Source of the DNA: an uncultured Clostridia bacterium
Lineage (GTDB): Bacteria; Bacillota; Clostridia; Christensenellales; CAG-917
Direction: 5' to 3'
Assembly: GCA_900554085.1 (NCBI GenBank)
Contig: USGA01000009.1
Span: 1 to 11,588 of the forward strand
Length of the DNA: 11,588 nt
Numbering within the stretch: position 1 is the stretch's first letter; every line of letters begins with the position of its first letter. The notes under the pieces are model-generated. The model did not search any database, was not told where the DNA came from, and worked only from the letters and a program-made list of their open reading frames with translations. This document shows positions 1 through 6,751 of the stretch, piece by piece. The position numbers and the translations under genes were made by a program.

Positions 1-570
1 GACGTGCTGGCGGGCAGATGTTCGGTATATCAGGCGCTTGTGCAGGACCACGAAAGCGCGGCGCGCGTGCTTCCGTCCACGGGTGGCGGAGAGGAAATCT
101 CGGCGCAGGCGTTCCGTGCGCTTGTCGACAACGTTCCCGACGCCGACTTCGTCCTGATAGATTGTCCCGCGGGTATCGAAAGGGGATTTCACCGCGCCGT
201 ATCCGCCGCAAACGAAGCCCTCGTCGTCACCACGCCTTCCGCTTCGGCCATACGTGACGCGGACAAGGTGGTTTCGTTGCTCGCCGCCTACCGTCTCGAG
301 GACGTGTCGGTGGTGGTCAACCGCATACGCCCCGATATGGTGGCGCGCGGCGAGATGATGAGCGTGGAGGACGTTTGCGGGCTGTTGCGCACTCCCGCCG
401 TCGGAGCAATACCCGAAGACGATTGTATTACACTTTACCAGCAATTGGGCAGAGTGCCCGATTTTGCCCTGTCGGAAAGGGCGTACGAGAGACTTGCCTC
501 AAACGTTGCCAGGCGGGAAAAGAAAGTGGCGGAATTGCGCAAGCCGAGGAAGAGGAGGAGATGGTTTTGA
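1..570 (+). CDS. minD: Septum site-determining ATPase MinD (5' end outside window)
   Basis: MinD is a deviant-Walker ATPase that dimerises on the membrane with ATP, recruits MinC to block FtsZ assembly away from midcell, and is released by MinE. The frame is open from the first base, so about 60 N-terminal residues, including the Walker A/deviant P-loop, lie upstream of the window. Visible family marks are DVLAGRC...QALVQD (compare DVIQG...QALIKD in E. coli), the Walker B stretch FVLIDCPAGIERG, the NRIRPDMVARGEMMSVEDV segment, and GAIPEDD. The C-terminus, KPRKRRRWF, is short and very basic with an aromatic end. It sits where the amphipathic membrane-targeting helix belongs but is not the usual sequence. 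The next gene overlaps its last 10 nt, which implies translational coupling. MinC is presumably upstream, outside the window. Identification as MinD rather than a generic ParA rests on these motifs and on the adjacent minE. Confidence 0.93.
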   Translation, partial: DVLAGRCSVYQALVQDHESAARVLPSTGGGEEISAQAFRALVDNVPDADFVLIDCPAGIERGFHRAVSAANEALVVTTPSASAIRDADKVVSLLAAYRLEDVSVVVNRIRPDMVARGEMMSVEDVCGLLRTPAVGAIPEDDCITLYQQLGRVPDFALSERAYERLASNVARREKKVAELRKPRKRRRWF

Positions 571-821
571 GACACGCCGCAGAGATGCAGGAAAGATTGA
601 GGAAGATGCTCACCAAGGACAAGATAGGCGACGCGGGTTTCGTTTCGGCGTTGAAACGCGACGTCGGACGGGTTCTGAAAGATTATTTCGAACTTTCCGA
701 CGAGCCCGAACTCACGGTTGCCGTAAACGCCGACGGCGGATATGCGGTAACGGTGTCGGCGCGCGCCGATGACATTCGACGTTTCCGCACGACGGAAAGC
801 CTGCCCAGACCGGAAATGTGA
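561..821 (+). CDS. minE: Divergent cell division topological specificity factor MinE
   Basis: This 86-residue protein matches MinE in length, position and pattern. MinE binds MinD at the membrane, stimulates its ATPase and drives the MinCDE pattern that restricts division to midcell. Residues 11-20 (QERLRKMLTK followed by D) fit the N-terminal MinD-binding segment, which has an ERL...L..D pattern in known MinE proteins. The segment ALKRDVGRVLKDYFEL fits the LK.DI..VI..Y.EI signature of the C-terminal dimerisation domain and is followed by a strand ending in DGGYAVTVSA. The ATG at 561 overlaps the end of minD by 10 nt and follows a purine-rich GAGGAGGAG ribosome binding site inside the minD end. 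An in-frame upstream extension exists but would run through minD, so 561 is the start. The sequence is divergent, so the call rests on pattern plus neighbour. Confidence 0.82.
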   Translation: MVLRHAAEMQERLRKMLTKDKIGDAGFVSALKRDVGRVLKDYFELSDEPELTVAVNADGGYAVTVSARADDIRRFRTTESLPRPEM

Positions 822-874
822 AAAGGTCGGTATACAACCCGCGTTTGCCGCATACGGTAATGCGAGGTGAGTTT

Positions 875-1126
875 ATGGATTTCGACCGTACCAAAAAAAT
901 CGAAGTTGAAGTGACCGAAAACAATATCGTCGAGAACGAAGTCAACGCCGCGAAGAAACCCAAACGTCGTCGTCTGGCGGGCGCGCTCGACATTTTCGAC
1001 ATCGCGCTCATACCCGTGACCATCGGGGTGTTCGTGTCTCTCGGATTTCTGTTCGCGGGTCTTTTCCGTGCGTCGTCCATAGAGGGAGTCGCCACTCTCG
1101 GCAATGCGCTTGCGGCAATGTTCTAA
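875..1126 (+). CDS. Small single-pass membrane protein in the min-spoIVFB operon
   Basis: I do not recognise the family. The 83-residue product has an acidic N-terminus (about residues 1-24), a basic patch KKPKRRR at 27-33, one hydrophobic segment at about 43-64 (IALIPVTIGVFVSLGFLFAGLF without charges), and a short tail of about 19 residues. By the positive-inside rule the N-terminus should be cytoplasmic and the tail outside. The ATG at 875 is chosen because GAGGTGAG (863-870) lies 4-5 nt upstream. A GTG at 818 overlapping the minE stop would add 19 residues but has no good ribosome binding site. Its stop is followed immediately by the ATG of the M50 protease. In Bacillus subtilis the gene between minD and spoIVFB is spoIVFA, which encodes a membrane partner and inhibitor of the protease. 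This protein sits in the equivalent slot but is far shorter and has no LytM-type domain. A partner role is inference only. Confidence 0.8.
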   Translation: MDFDRTKKIEVEVTENNIVENEVNAAKKPKRRRLAGALDIFDIALIPVTIGVFVSLGFLFAGLFRASSIEGVATLGNALAAMF

Positions 1127-2023
1127 ATGAAATTCAGGGTCCATCCTCTCTTTTTCGCGCTTGCTCTCGTACTGGTGTTGACGGGGCAGGCGCTCGGTTT
1201 CGTCTGGACGCTTGTGGCCGTACTCCTGCACGAGGCGGGTCACGCGCTGGCGGCTCGCACGAGAGGATATGCCGTAAAACAGGTGGTGCTGTTGCCGTTC
1301 GGAGCGGCAATGAGCGCCGAAGAGGAATTCGACGGACGCACGGGCGCAATCGCGGGGCCCGCGGTCAGTCTTGTCGCCGCTCTTATGACCGCGGGGGTGT
1401 GGTGGCTTTTCCCCGCCGTCTATCCGTATACGCGGGCTTTTTTGCTTGCCAATCTTACAATCGGGCTGTTCAATCTGTTGCCCGTCTATCCGCTCGACGG
1501 TTCTATGGTGGTGCTGTCGCGCGCCCGCAACCGTCTGCTTGCGCTCAAAATAATGCAGGTGGCGGGCATAGCGGTGAGCGTCGTTTTCTTCGTGCTGTTC
1601 GTCGTGTCGGTATTTTTCGGAATGAATTTCACGTTCTGCGTGATTGCGGTGTTCCTCTTTTACGGCGCGACGGTGGGCTCCCGCGAGGCTTCGTGCGTGA
1701 GCGTTCTGTCGGCGCAAAGCAAAAAATATTCCCACGGCGTCACCGAAAAGAGAGTGACGGTATCGCGCGACATTCCTCTTGCGCGGCTTTTTCATCATAT
1801 AGACAGCCGCACGCACGTGGTCTTCGAGGTGGTGGACGTCCCGGAGGACGGCGCGCCCGTTCGCGTCGGAGAAGTCACGGAAGAACGGTTGCGCACGCTT
1901 GCCGCGCGCGGCAGGTTGTCCCGCACTTTGCGGGAATGCGAAAACGAAGAGCAAACCCCTGCACAACCCGTGCGGGCGGCCTCGCGTCGACGTCCGTCTT
2001 CCGTGCGCCGTTGCGCAGGATAG
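1127..2023 (+). CDS. spoIVFB: SpoIVFB-like M50 family intramembrane (site-2) metalloprotease
   Basis: This is a polytopic zinc protease that cuts substrates within or near the membrane. SpoIVFB itself activates pro-σK during sporulation. The 298-residue length is close to B. subtilis SpoIVFB (288). The HEAGH motif lies at residues 35-39 (zinc ligands His35 and His39, catalytic Glu36), and the third ligand Asp124 is in NLLPVYPLDGS at 116-126. GAIAGPAVSL at 73-82 is the usual AGP segment. Hydrophobic helices occupy about 8-32, 74-95, 102-120 and 140-182. From about residue 185 a soluble domain (TVSRDIPLARLFHHI...HVVFEVVDV) resembles the C-terminal CBS-like regulatory part of SpoIVFB. The tail (about 265-298) is basic and low in complexity. 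The last motif residue is Ser where Gly is common (PLDGG). The ATG directly follows the upstream stop, so translation is probably coupled. The neighbourhood with minD supports SpoIVFB over other M50 proteases, but pro-σK as the substrate is not shown. Confidence 0.88.
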   Translation: MKFRVHPLFFALALVLVLTGQALGFVWTLVAVLLHEAGHALAARTRGYAVKQVVLLPFGAAMSAEEEFDGRTGAIAGPAVSLVAALMTAGVWWLFPAVYPYTRAFLLANLTIGLFNLLPVYPLDGSMVVLSRARNRLLALKIMQVAGIAVSVVFFVLFVVSVFFGMNFTFCVIAVFLFYGATVGSREASCVSVLSAQSKKYSHGVTEKRVTVSRDIPLARLFHHIDSRTHVVFEVVDVPEDGAPVRVGEVTEERLRTLAARGRLSRTLRECENEEQTPAQPVRAASRRRPSSVRRCAG

Positions 2024-2062
2024 GGCGACTTATTCACCATTTTCCGCTTTTTGTTCACCGCC

Positions 2063-2091
2063 TTGACTTGGCGGGATATTTGTACTAGTAT
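2063..2091 (+). promoter_or_regulatory. σA-type promoter of the ROK kinase gene
   Basis: TTGACT at 2063-2068 and TAGTAT at 2086-2091 are separated by exactly 17 nt and lie in the 119-nt gap between the M50 protease and the kinase. The predicted start near 2098 gives a leader of about 45 nt with a GGGAGT ribosome binding site at 2131-2136. This makes the kinase its own transcription unit. Confidence 0.7.
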
Positions 2092-2142
2092 ATTTGCGAA
2101 AAAGATTTCGCGGCGCGCTCGCGCCCGCGTGGGAGTAAAGTT

Positions 2143-3093
2143 ATGTTGTATGTCGGCGTTGACATCGGCGGTATGTCGATAAAAGCGGGTCTCGTTAACG
2201 AAAAAGGCGAAATAGTCGCAAGCGCGACCGTGCCTACCAGGGCTAAGAACGCTTCGGAAGAAATCGTCGGCGATATCGCCGGTCTCGTGAGCGGTCTGCT
2301 TGCCGACAACGGTCTTGCGCCCGACGAAATCGGCGGAGTGGGCATCGGGTCTCCCGGTTCCGTCAACGACGCCGCGGGTGAAGTGCGTTACAGTTGCAAC
2401 ATCAATTTCAGGCGCACTCCCGTCACGGCGATAATCAAGGAAAAACTCGGAATAAAGAACGTGAGAATAAGCAACGACGCCAACTGCGCCGCGCTCGGCG
2501 AAACGCTCTTCGGCGGAGGCAAGGGCGCGCGCAACAGTTTCACCGTCACCCTCGGTACGGGCGTGGGCACGGGCATAGTCTGCGACGGCAAACTGATTAC
2601 CGGCAACGCCTCGGCGGGAGCGGAAGGCGGACACACCTGCATTTGTATGGGCGGCGAGATGTGCGGTTGCGGCAGCCGCGGCTGTTACGAAGCGTACGCT
2701 TCCGTTTCGGCACTCATCAGACAGACGGAAAGAGCGATGAAAGCGCACCCCGAAAGTCTTATGAACGAAATAGCGGCAGAGAAGGGGCTTGACGGAAAAA
2801 CCGCGTTCATTGCTATGAAACGTGGCGATAAAGTGGCGAAAGAGGTTGTTGACACCTATATTTCTTATATCGGTACGGGGCTTGTGAACTTCGCCAACAT
2901 ATTCTGGCCCGAGGTGTTCATCGTGGGCGGCGCAATCTCCCGCGAGGGCGACACTCTCATAAAGCCTCTGCGCGAATACGTTCAGGCGAACGTGCACAGC
3001 GCCGGGTACAATCCGCCCATAGAGGTTGTCGCCGCCACTCTCGGCAACGACGCGGGCATAGTGGGAGCCGCCGCGCTCGTTATGAACGACTAG
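2143..3093 (+). CDS. glcK: ROK family sugar kinase, probable glucokinase
   Basis: ROK-type glucokinase phosphorylates glucose to glucose-6-phosphate with ATP in the cytoplasm, the entry step to glycolysis. The 316-residue length is typical. The N-terminal phosphate-binding loop is VGVDIGGMSIKAG (residues 4-16). The catalytic base is Asp112 in NDANCAALGE (111-120). LGTGVGTGI (137-145) is the adenosine-binding loop region. The ROK signature is EGGH (161-164) followed by CGCGSRGCYE (174-183), giving zinc ligands His164, Cys174, Cys176 and Cys181. Two extra cysteines (166 and 168) sit next to the zinc site. There is no N-terminal helix-turn-helix, so this is a kinase and not a ROK repressor such as NagC or XylR. 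The GGGAGT at 2131-2136 supports the ATG at 2143. N-acetylmannosamine or another hexose could be the substrate; glucose is the default inference for this subgroup. Confidence 0.9.
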   Translation: MLYVGVDIGGMSIKAGLVNEKGEIVASATVPTRAKNASEEIVGDIAGLVSGLLADNGLAPDEIGGVGIGSPGSVNDAAGEVRYSCNINFRRTPVTAIIKEKLGIKNVRISNDANCAALGETLFGGGKGARNSFTVTLGTGVGTGIVCDGKLITGNASAGAEGGHTCICMGGEMCGCGSRGCYEAYASVSALIRQTERAMKAHPESLMNEIAAEKGLDGKTAFIAMKRGDKVAKEVVDTYISYIGTGLVNFANIFWPEVFIVGGAISREGDTLIKPLREYVQANVHSAGYNPPIEVVAATLGNDAGIVGAAALVMND

Positions 3094-3102
3094 GCGTATC
3101 CT

Positions 3103-3142
3103 CCTCGCGGTGTTCCGCGGGGAAATCTGATGTTAATTTTTT
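3103..3142 (+). terminator. Weak terminator-like hairpin after the ROK kinase
   Basis: CCTCGCGG (3103-3110) and CCGCGGGG (3115-3122) pair over 8 bp with one G-U pair and a TGTT loop, 9 nt after the kinase stop. The only T-run (TTTTTT, about 3137-3142) lies about 14 nt beyond the stem, so this is not a canonical intrinsic terminator. It may only protect the 3' end or terminate inefficiently. Confidence 0.3.
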
Positions 3143-3294
3143 CACATAGATTTTGCGGGGTTCCCTTTGCGGAGCCGCGTTTTCGCACCGATACGGGCGG
3201 CGGTTCGCTTGCCCGTGTTTTCGGTGTTTTGCCCGTCGGAAAACATACGGGTGCCTTTTTGCGGGCGCAGCAGCGGCGAGACATACGTCGGTTT

Positions 3295-3360
3295 TTCGGC
3301 GCGCCGCCGTTTACGCGCCGAACGCGGCATACGTTTTGCGCCGCGGAAAACCGTGGTGCG
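3295..3360 (+). promoter_or_regulatory. Two consecutive strong hairpins in the leader of the RNase E/G gene
   Basis: The gap 3094-3421 holds no convincing gene. Its main content is two hairpins. The first is a perfect 9-bp stem, TTCGGCGCG (3295-3303) with CGCGCCGAA (3314-3322), loop 10 nt. The second pairs TGCGCCGCGG (3337-3346) with CCGTGGTGCG (3351-3360), 10 pairs of which three are G-U, loop AAAA. Neither is followed by a T-run, so they are not terminators. They end about 60 nt before the RNase start. Structured leaders are known to mediate autoregulation of E. coli rne; a similar role here is inference. I found no good σA promoter in this gap, so the gene may be read through from the kinase or use a promoter I cannot recognise. 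Confidence 0.45.
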
Positions 3361-3421
3361 GATTGCGTTCGCGCAGTGAAAGAGAAATCGAATTTTTACG
3401 GCATATACGCAGGGTGTGAAG

Positions 3422-4867
3422 ATGAAAAAACTTTACATTGATTACAATCCCTTTTTCGTTCGCGCCGCTATGACCGAAAACGGCGAACTGACCGAGTTCG
3501 GGGTGGAGAGAGTGGCGAGGCGCAGCAAGGTGGGCAATATCTACAAAGGCAAGGTCGAAAACGTCCTTGCGGGTATGCACGCCGCGTTCGTCAACATAGG
3601 TCTGCCGCGCAACGGTTTTCTTTACGTCGGTGACGGCGAAGGCGGTCAGCCCGTTCGCAAACTCTCTGCGGGCGACATTATTATGTGTCAGGTGGAGAAG
3701 GAAGAATTCAATCTCAAGGGCGCCCGTTTGACCACCGACGTTACCTTGCCGGGCAGTTACGTCGTGCTTATGCCGCGCGGCGGCGTTCACGGCGTTTCGC
3801 GCAAGATAGAGGACGCGGAACTGCGCGCGTCGCTCGAAGAACTGGTGTCGTCGGTATGTCCCGAAGATATGGGTTTCATAGTGCGTTCGGCTGCAAACGG
3901 CGCGGCGGAGAAAGACATCATCGACGAGGTGGAATACCTCGTGTCGCTGTGGCGGAGAGTGGAGCGCGATTATGCCGGTGCGCAAGCGGGTTCGGTCGTT
4001 TTCCGCGAGGCGCACCTTGTGGAAAGGCTGGTGCGAGACGGTTATTGCGACGGCGCGGACAGCGTTGTGGTCAACGATTCCGCCCTTGCGGATACGCTCA
4101 GAAGCCGTCTCAGGAGAGCGCGCGTTGAAGCGTACGACGGCGTGGAAAACATTTTCAGGCATTTCGGGCTGGACGCGCAGATTGACAAACTGTCGTACAG
4201 GCGCGTCGATATGGCGGGCGGTGCTTATCTCGTCATAGACCGTACGGAAGCGCTTACCGTAATCGACGTGAACACGGGAAGATATGTCGGAGTCAAAGAC
4301 CTCGAGGACACCGTGTTCAGGACCAATATGCTGGCGGCGACGGAAATCGCGCGGCAACTGCGCGTGCGCAATATCAGCGGCATAGTAATCGTAGACTTTA
4401 TAGATATGGCGGACGAAAATCACCGTGCCGAGGTTATGGAGACGTTGTGCGCCGAACTGCGAAAGGACAAACGCAAGACAACCGCCGTCGGAATGACGGG
4501 ATTGGGGCTGGTGGAACTCACCAGAAAGCGCACAAGCCTGCCAGCGGACAGTTTTATGCTGGAGCCTTGCCGCGGCTGCAGCGGCGGTTACGTGGTGTCC
4601 AGGACGCACCTCGCAATCAAGTTGCGCGACGCAATGGTCGATTTCACGCTGGCGCACCGTTTCGAATCTATGATAGTCCGCGCGCATCCCGACGTTTGCG
4701 AAGAGGCGTTTTCCTCCCGTGTTATGGCAAGGGAACTTGCGGGCGTGTGGCGAGGCAGACGCGTTTATCTCATTCCCGACGCCGCAATGGAAAGACACGC
4801 GCACGTCATCGAAGGCAGCAACGACAAGGTGCTTACGCTGCCTGCCGAAGCGATGTTGCTTTGTTGA
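3422..4867 (+). CDS. rng: Ribonuclease E/G family endoribonuclease
   Basis: RNase E/G enzymes cut single-stranded RNA, preferring 5'-monophosphate ends, in rRNA maturation and mRNA decay. The product has 481 residues, the size of RNase G or an RNase E catalytic core without the long degradosome scaffold. An S1-type domain covers about 35-115 (VGNIYKGKVENVL...AFVNIG...GFLYVGD). The DNase I-like catalytic region contains RTEALTVIDVNTGRYVG with Asp282 and IVIVDFIDM with Asp325, equivalent to the Mg-binding aspartates D303 and D346 of E. coli RNase E. The zinc-link is Cys383-Arg-Gly-Cys386 (CRGC where CPxC is common). The start is the ATG at 3422, 7 nt after AGGG (3411-3414). A GTG at 3416 would add two residues but is too close to that site. 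In many Firmicutes this gene lies next to rplU-rpmA; here it does not. Confidence 0.93.
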   Translation: MKKLYIDYNPFFVRAAMTENGELTEFGVERVARRSKVGNIYKGKVENVLAGMHAAFVNIGLPRNGFLYVGDGEGGQPVRKLSAGDIIMCQVEKEEFNLKGARLTTDVTLPGSYVVLMPRGGVHGVSRKIEDAELRASLEELVSSVCPEDMGFIVRSAANGAAEKDIIDEVEYLVSLWRRVERDYAGAQAGSVVFREAHLVERLVRDGYCDGADSVVVNDSALADTLRSRLRRARVEAYDGVENIFRHFGLDAQIDKLSYRRVDMAGGAYLVIDRTEALTVIDVNTGRYVGVKDLEDTVFRTNMLAATEIARQLRVRNISGIVIVDFIDMADENHRAEVMETLCAELRKDKRKTTAVGMTGLGLVELTRKRTSLPADSFMLEPCRGCSGGYVVSRTHLAIKLRDAMVDFTLAHRFESMIVRAHPDVCEEAFSSRVMARELAGVWRGRRVYLIPDAAMERHAHVIEGSNDKVLTLPAEAMLLC

Positions 4868-4891
4868 AATTCCCGCTTCCCGCGTGCGTGC

Positions 4892-4920
4892 TTGCATAAG
4901 AGGCGGCAATGTGGTATCAT
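4892..4920 (+). promoter_or_regulatory. Extended -10 promoter of the dehydrogenase-like gene
   Basis: TATCAT (4915-4920) matches the -10 consensus at 5 of 6 bases and is preceded by TGG (4912-4914), an extended -10 element. A weak -35, TTGCAT (4892-4897), lies 17 nt upstream. The expected start near 4927 gives a leader of about 47 nt. The gene therefore need not depend on read-through from rng. Confidence 0.6.
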
Positions 4921-4973
4921 AACTGAGCATTGATTTCTCGCGGAGGATGCTCCCGAGGGGCAAAGGGTGGATT

Positions 4974-5963
4974 ATGAAAGCGTGGCACATCGAGAACCTT
5001 AATCGGATTAAACTCGTCGAAAGTGTTCTGCCCAAAAAGGAAGGCGAAATCAAACTGAAGATGTCGAAGGTGGCAATATCTTCGACCGACCTTGCGTATT
5101 TCGCCGCGGACGGCGATTCCGAGAAGGATAATAAGGTGGTCGTGCCCGGACACTCCGCCGTGGCGTACGTTTCCAGCGACGACGGCGACAGCGGTCTCAA
5201 ACTCGGCGCCCGTGTCGTGGTCAGTCCTTTCGTGCGTTACGAGGAGCACGGCGTGGGCAAGGTGAAGGTGCTCGGCGTCGACGTCGACGGACTTCTCAGC
5301 GACTTTGTGTCCGTGCCCGAAGACAATGTTTACGCGCTTCCCGACGGTATCCCCGACGACGAAGCGATTTTTGCGGAATATATCGCTCTTGGCAACAACG
5401 TCCTCAATTCCCTTGACGCCGACAAAGGCGATTTCGTGGTGATAGTCGGAGCCAGCACGCTCGGTCTTATCCTTTCGCAACTTGCGCTTTATTACCAGAT
5501 GATACCCATTCTGGTGGACCTTGACGCCGAGAAACTGGCGCTTGCGGCTTCGTGGGGTGTGTATTATCTGCTTAATCCCACATACGACAATCTCGAACGT
5601 CGCGTGGAGGAAATCACCGGCGGCAGAATGGCGGAAGTTTCCGTCTATGTCGGCGACGGCGTTCCTTTCGATTGCGCCTTCCGTCTCGTCAAGGACAAAG
5701 GCGAGGTTGTGGTGGCGGGATACTCCGTGCGCTCGGGGCACAACATCGACGTCAGCGATATTCTCGCAAAACAACTGCGCGTGATAGGCGTGGCGGACGG
5801 CTACGGCGAAATGTCGTCGGCAATCAACCTGCTTGCAAACCGCATTATCAAGACCGAGGGGCTCATCAGCACGCGGATAGGTTTCGACGACGTTCCCGAG
5901 ATGGTCGAGCAATGCGCCGAATACCCCTATCAGTATAACAAGATTCTCGTCACGCTCGACTGA
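4974..5963 (+). CDS. Medium-chain dehydrogenase/reductase-like protein lacking typical zinc ligands
   Basis: The fold is that of zinc-type alcohol/polyol dehydrogenases: a GroES-like N-terminal half (about 1-145) and a Rossmann nucleotide-binding half (about 153-285). The 329-residue length is slightly short for the family. The nucleotide loop is VIVGASTLGLILSQLA (about 157-171), and Asp182 in ILVDLDAEKLALA ends the second strand, which suggests NAD(H) over NADP(H). The motif normally reading ICGTDL is ISSTDL (35-40), so the catalytic zinc cysteine is Ser. The usual GHE is GHS (59-61). The four-cysteine structural zinc lobe is absent; the only cysteines are 234 and 314. It may be a zinc-independent reductase or a non-catalytic relative. 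Substrate unknown. The ATG at 4974 is preferred because AAAGGGTGG ends 3 nt upstream and GAGGGG lies at 4955-4960. An in-frame ATG at 4947 abuts its GGAGG with no spacing. Confidence 0.83.
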   Translation: MKAWHIENLNRIKLVESVLPKKEGEIKLKMSKVAISSTDLAYFAADGDSEKDNKVVVPGHSAVAYVSSDDGDSGLKLGARVVVSPFVRYEEHGVGKVKVLGVDVDGLLSDFVSVPEDNVYALPDGIPDDEAIFAEYIALGNNVLNSLDADKGDFVVIVGASTLGLILSQLALYYQMIPILVDLDAEKLALAASWGVYYLLNPTYDNLERRVEEITGGRMAEVSVYVGDGVPFDCAFRLVKDKGEVVVAGYSVRSGHNIDVSDILAKQLRVIGVADGYGEMSSAINLLANRIIKTEGLISTRIGFDDVPEMVEQCAEYPYQYNKILVTLD

Positions 5964-6015
5964 GCACCTGTGCAGCGGGTGCCGCCGTGCGAAAGGTTCG
6001 CGAGTCAAAGGAAAT

Positions 6016-6043
6016 CGCACCCCGCGGGGTGCGTTTTTGTTTT
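6016..6043 (+). terminator. Intrinsic terminator after the dehydrogenase-like gene
   Basis: A perfect 18-nt palindrome, CGCACCCCGCGGGGTGCG (6016-6033), is followed by TTTTTGTTTT (6034-6043), about 50 nt after the + strand stop. It also lies downstream of the convergent DUF4364 gene; on that strand the following bases are only moderately T-rich, so bidirectional action is possible but weaker. Confidence 0.88.
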
Positions 6044-6127
6044 GCGTGGATACCGAAGCGGCAGGGACAGGCAGCGCCGTTCTTCGTTTTTAGGTACACG
6101 ATTCGTGTTTTACCTCGGGAGCGCCCG

Positions 6128-6664
6128 TCAGTCCAGAAGCGAGTCGTAAATGAGGGAATAAACTCCCGCCGCTTTGTCCACCCAGTTTTTGTAGATGTAC
6201 TTGGCGTGCTGACGGTTGCCCACGACAAGTTTGACTTCCATAAGCGTGGAAATGTCGTTGTTGATTTTCATTATGACCGTATAGGTGCCGTCGGCGTTCT
6301 TGGAGTAGTCGCAGAAATAGGACTGTTTTTTCTTGAAGCGCATTCTGTTTTCGCGGGCGTACGTGTTGACGTCGTCGCGCACCGACGAAGGTATGCGGGT
6401 GAAGAAGAGCGCCAGACACCCTACGCCGTCCTGCGTTATGCTTATGCAGTCGCTTTTGGGCACGCGGTAAAGAAGATTGGTGTCCACCAGTTCCGAGAGA
6501 TACTGCTTGCAATCCATATAGGACAGCCAGTTGTTTTCCGAAGAGCAAATCTCAAGCAGGGTGGCTTCCGAAAGAGGAATTGCCATCCTGTCGAATACGA
6601 ACAGAATTATCAGTTTCTGTACTTTGCTGTCCAATGTCGACAGCCCTTCGCGTTCGTAATCCAC
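6128..6664 (-). CDS. DUF4364 family winged-helix protein
   Basis: The 178-residue protein matches the general pattern of DUF4364, a family of uncharacterised clostridial proteins with a winged-helix-like N-terminal part. The segment KVQKLIILFVFDRMAIPLSEATLLEIC (split here at about 14-40) followed by MDCKQYLSELVDTNLLYRV and ITQDGVGCLALF looks like helix-turn-helix plus wing, as in PadR or ArsR relatives. The second half (about 95-178) has alternating strands and helices (YTVIMKINNDISTLMEVKLVVG) and could be a sensor or dimerisation domain. A DNA-binding role is inference from fold. The start codon is GTG at 6664, supported by AGGGAG 8 nt upstream on the minus strand (6673-6678). It is a single-gene unit with its own promoter and is convergent with the dehydrogenase-like gene. 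No co-transcribed target is visible. Confidence 0.82.
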   Translation of the reverse strand: MDYEREGLSTLDSKVQKLIILFVFDRMAIPLSEATLLEICSSENNWLSYMDCKQYLSELVDTNLLYRVPKSDCISITQDGVGCLALFFTRIPSSVRDDVNTYARENRMRFKKKQSYFCDYSKNADGTYTVIMKINNDISTLMEVKLVVGNRQHAKYIYKNWVDKAAGVYSLIYDSLLD

Positions 6665-6751
6665 TCTCAGTTCTCCCTGTCCGTCGCGACGGCAATCCGA
6701 ATCCGTGCGTACTGTCGGACGTCAATGAGTTTGCGTTTCTCGGGAAGTAGA

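Noticed and set aside
818..874. GTG start overlapping the minE stop for the small membrane protein
   Set aside because: No adequate ribosome binding site lies before the GTG, while GAGGTGAG is properly placed for the ATG at 875.
683..2997. Two long minus-strand open frames (683-1966 and 1795-2997) across the min/spoIVFB operon and the kinase
   Set aside because: Both are shadows of well-supported + strand genes, with Arg/His-rich translations and no domain.
3130..3441. 103-codon + strand frame in the gap before the RNase gene
   Set aside because: It overlaps the RNase start, has no ribosome binding site, is rich in Arg and Phe, and spans the two hairpins. It is better explained as leader and intergenic DNA.
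4947..4973. Alternative upstream ATG for the dehydrogenase-like protein
   Set aside because: GGAGG directly abuts this ATG with no spacer, and the added residues (MLPRGKGWI) precede a normal family start at MKAWHIENL.
3311..5200. Very long minus-strand open frame (over 600 codons) across the RNase E/G gene
   Set aside because: It is antisense to a clear gene with complete catalytic motifs. GC-rich codon bias removes stop codons from the opposite strand; the translation is rich in His and Arg and matches no family.
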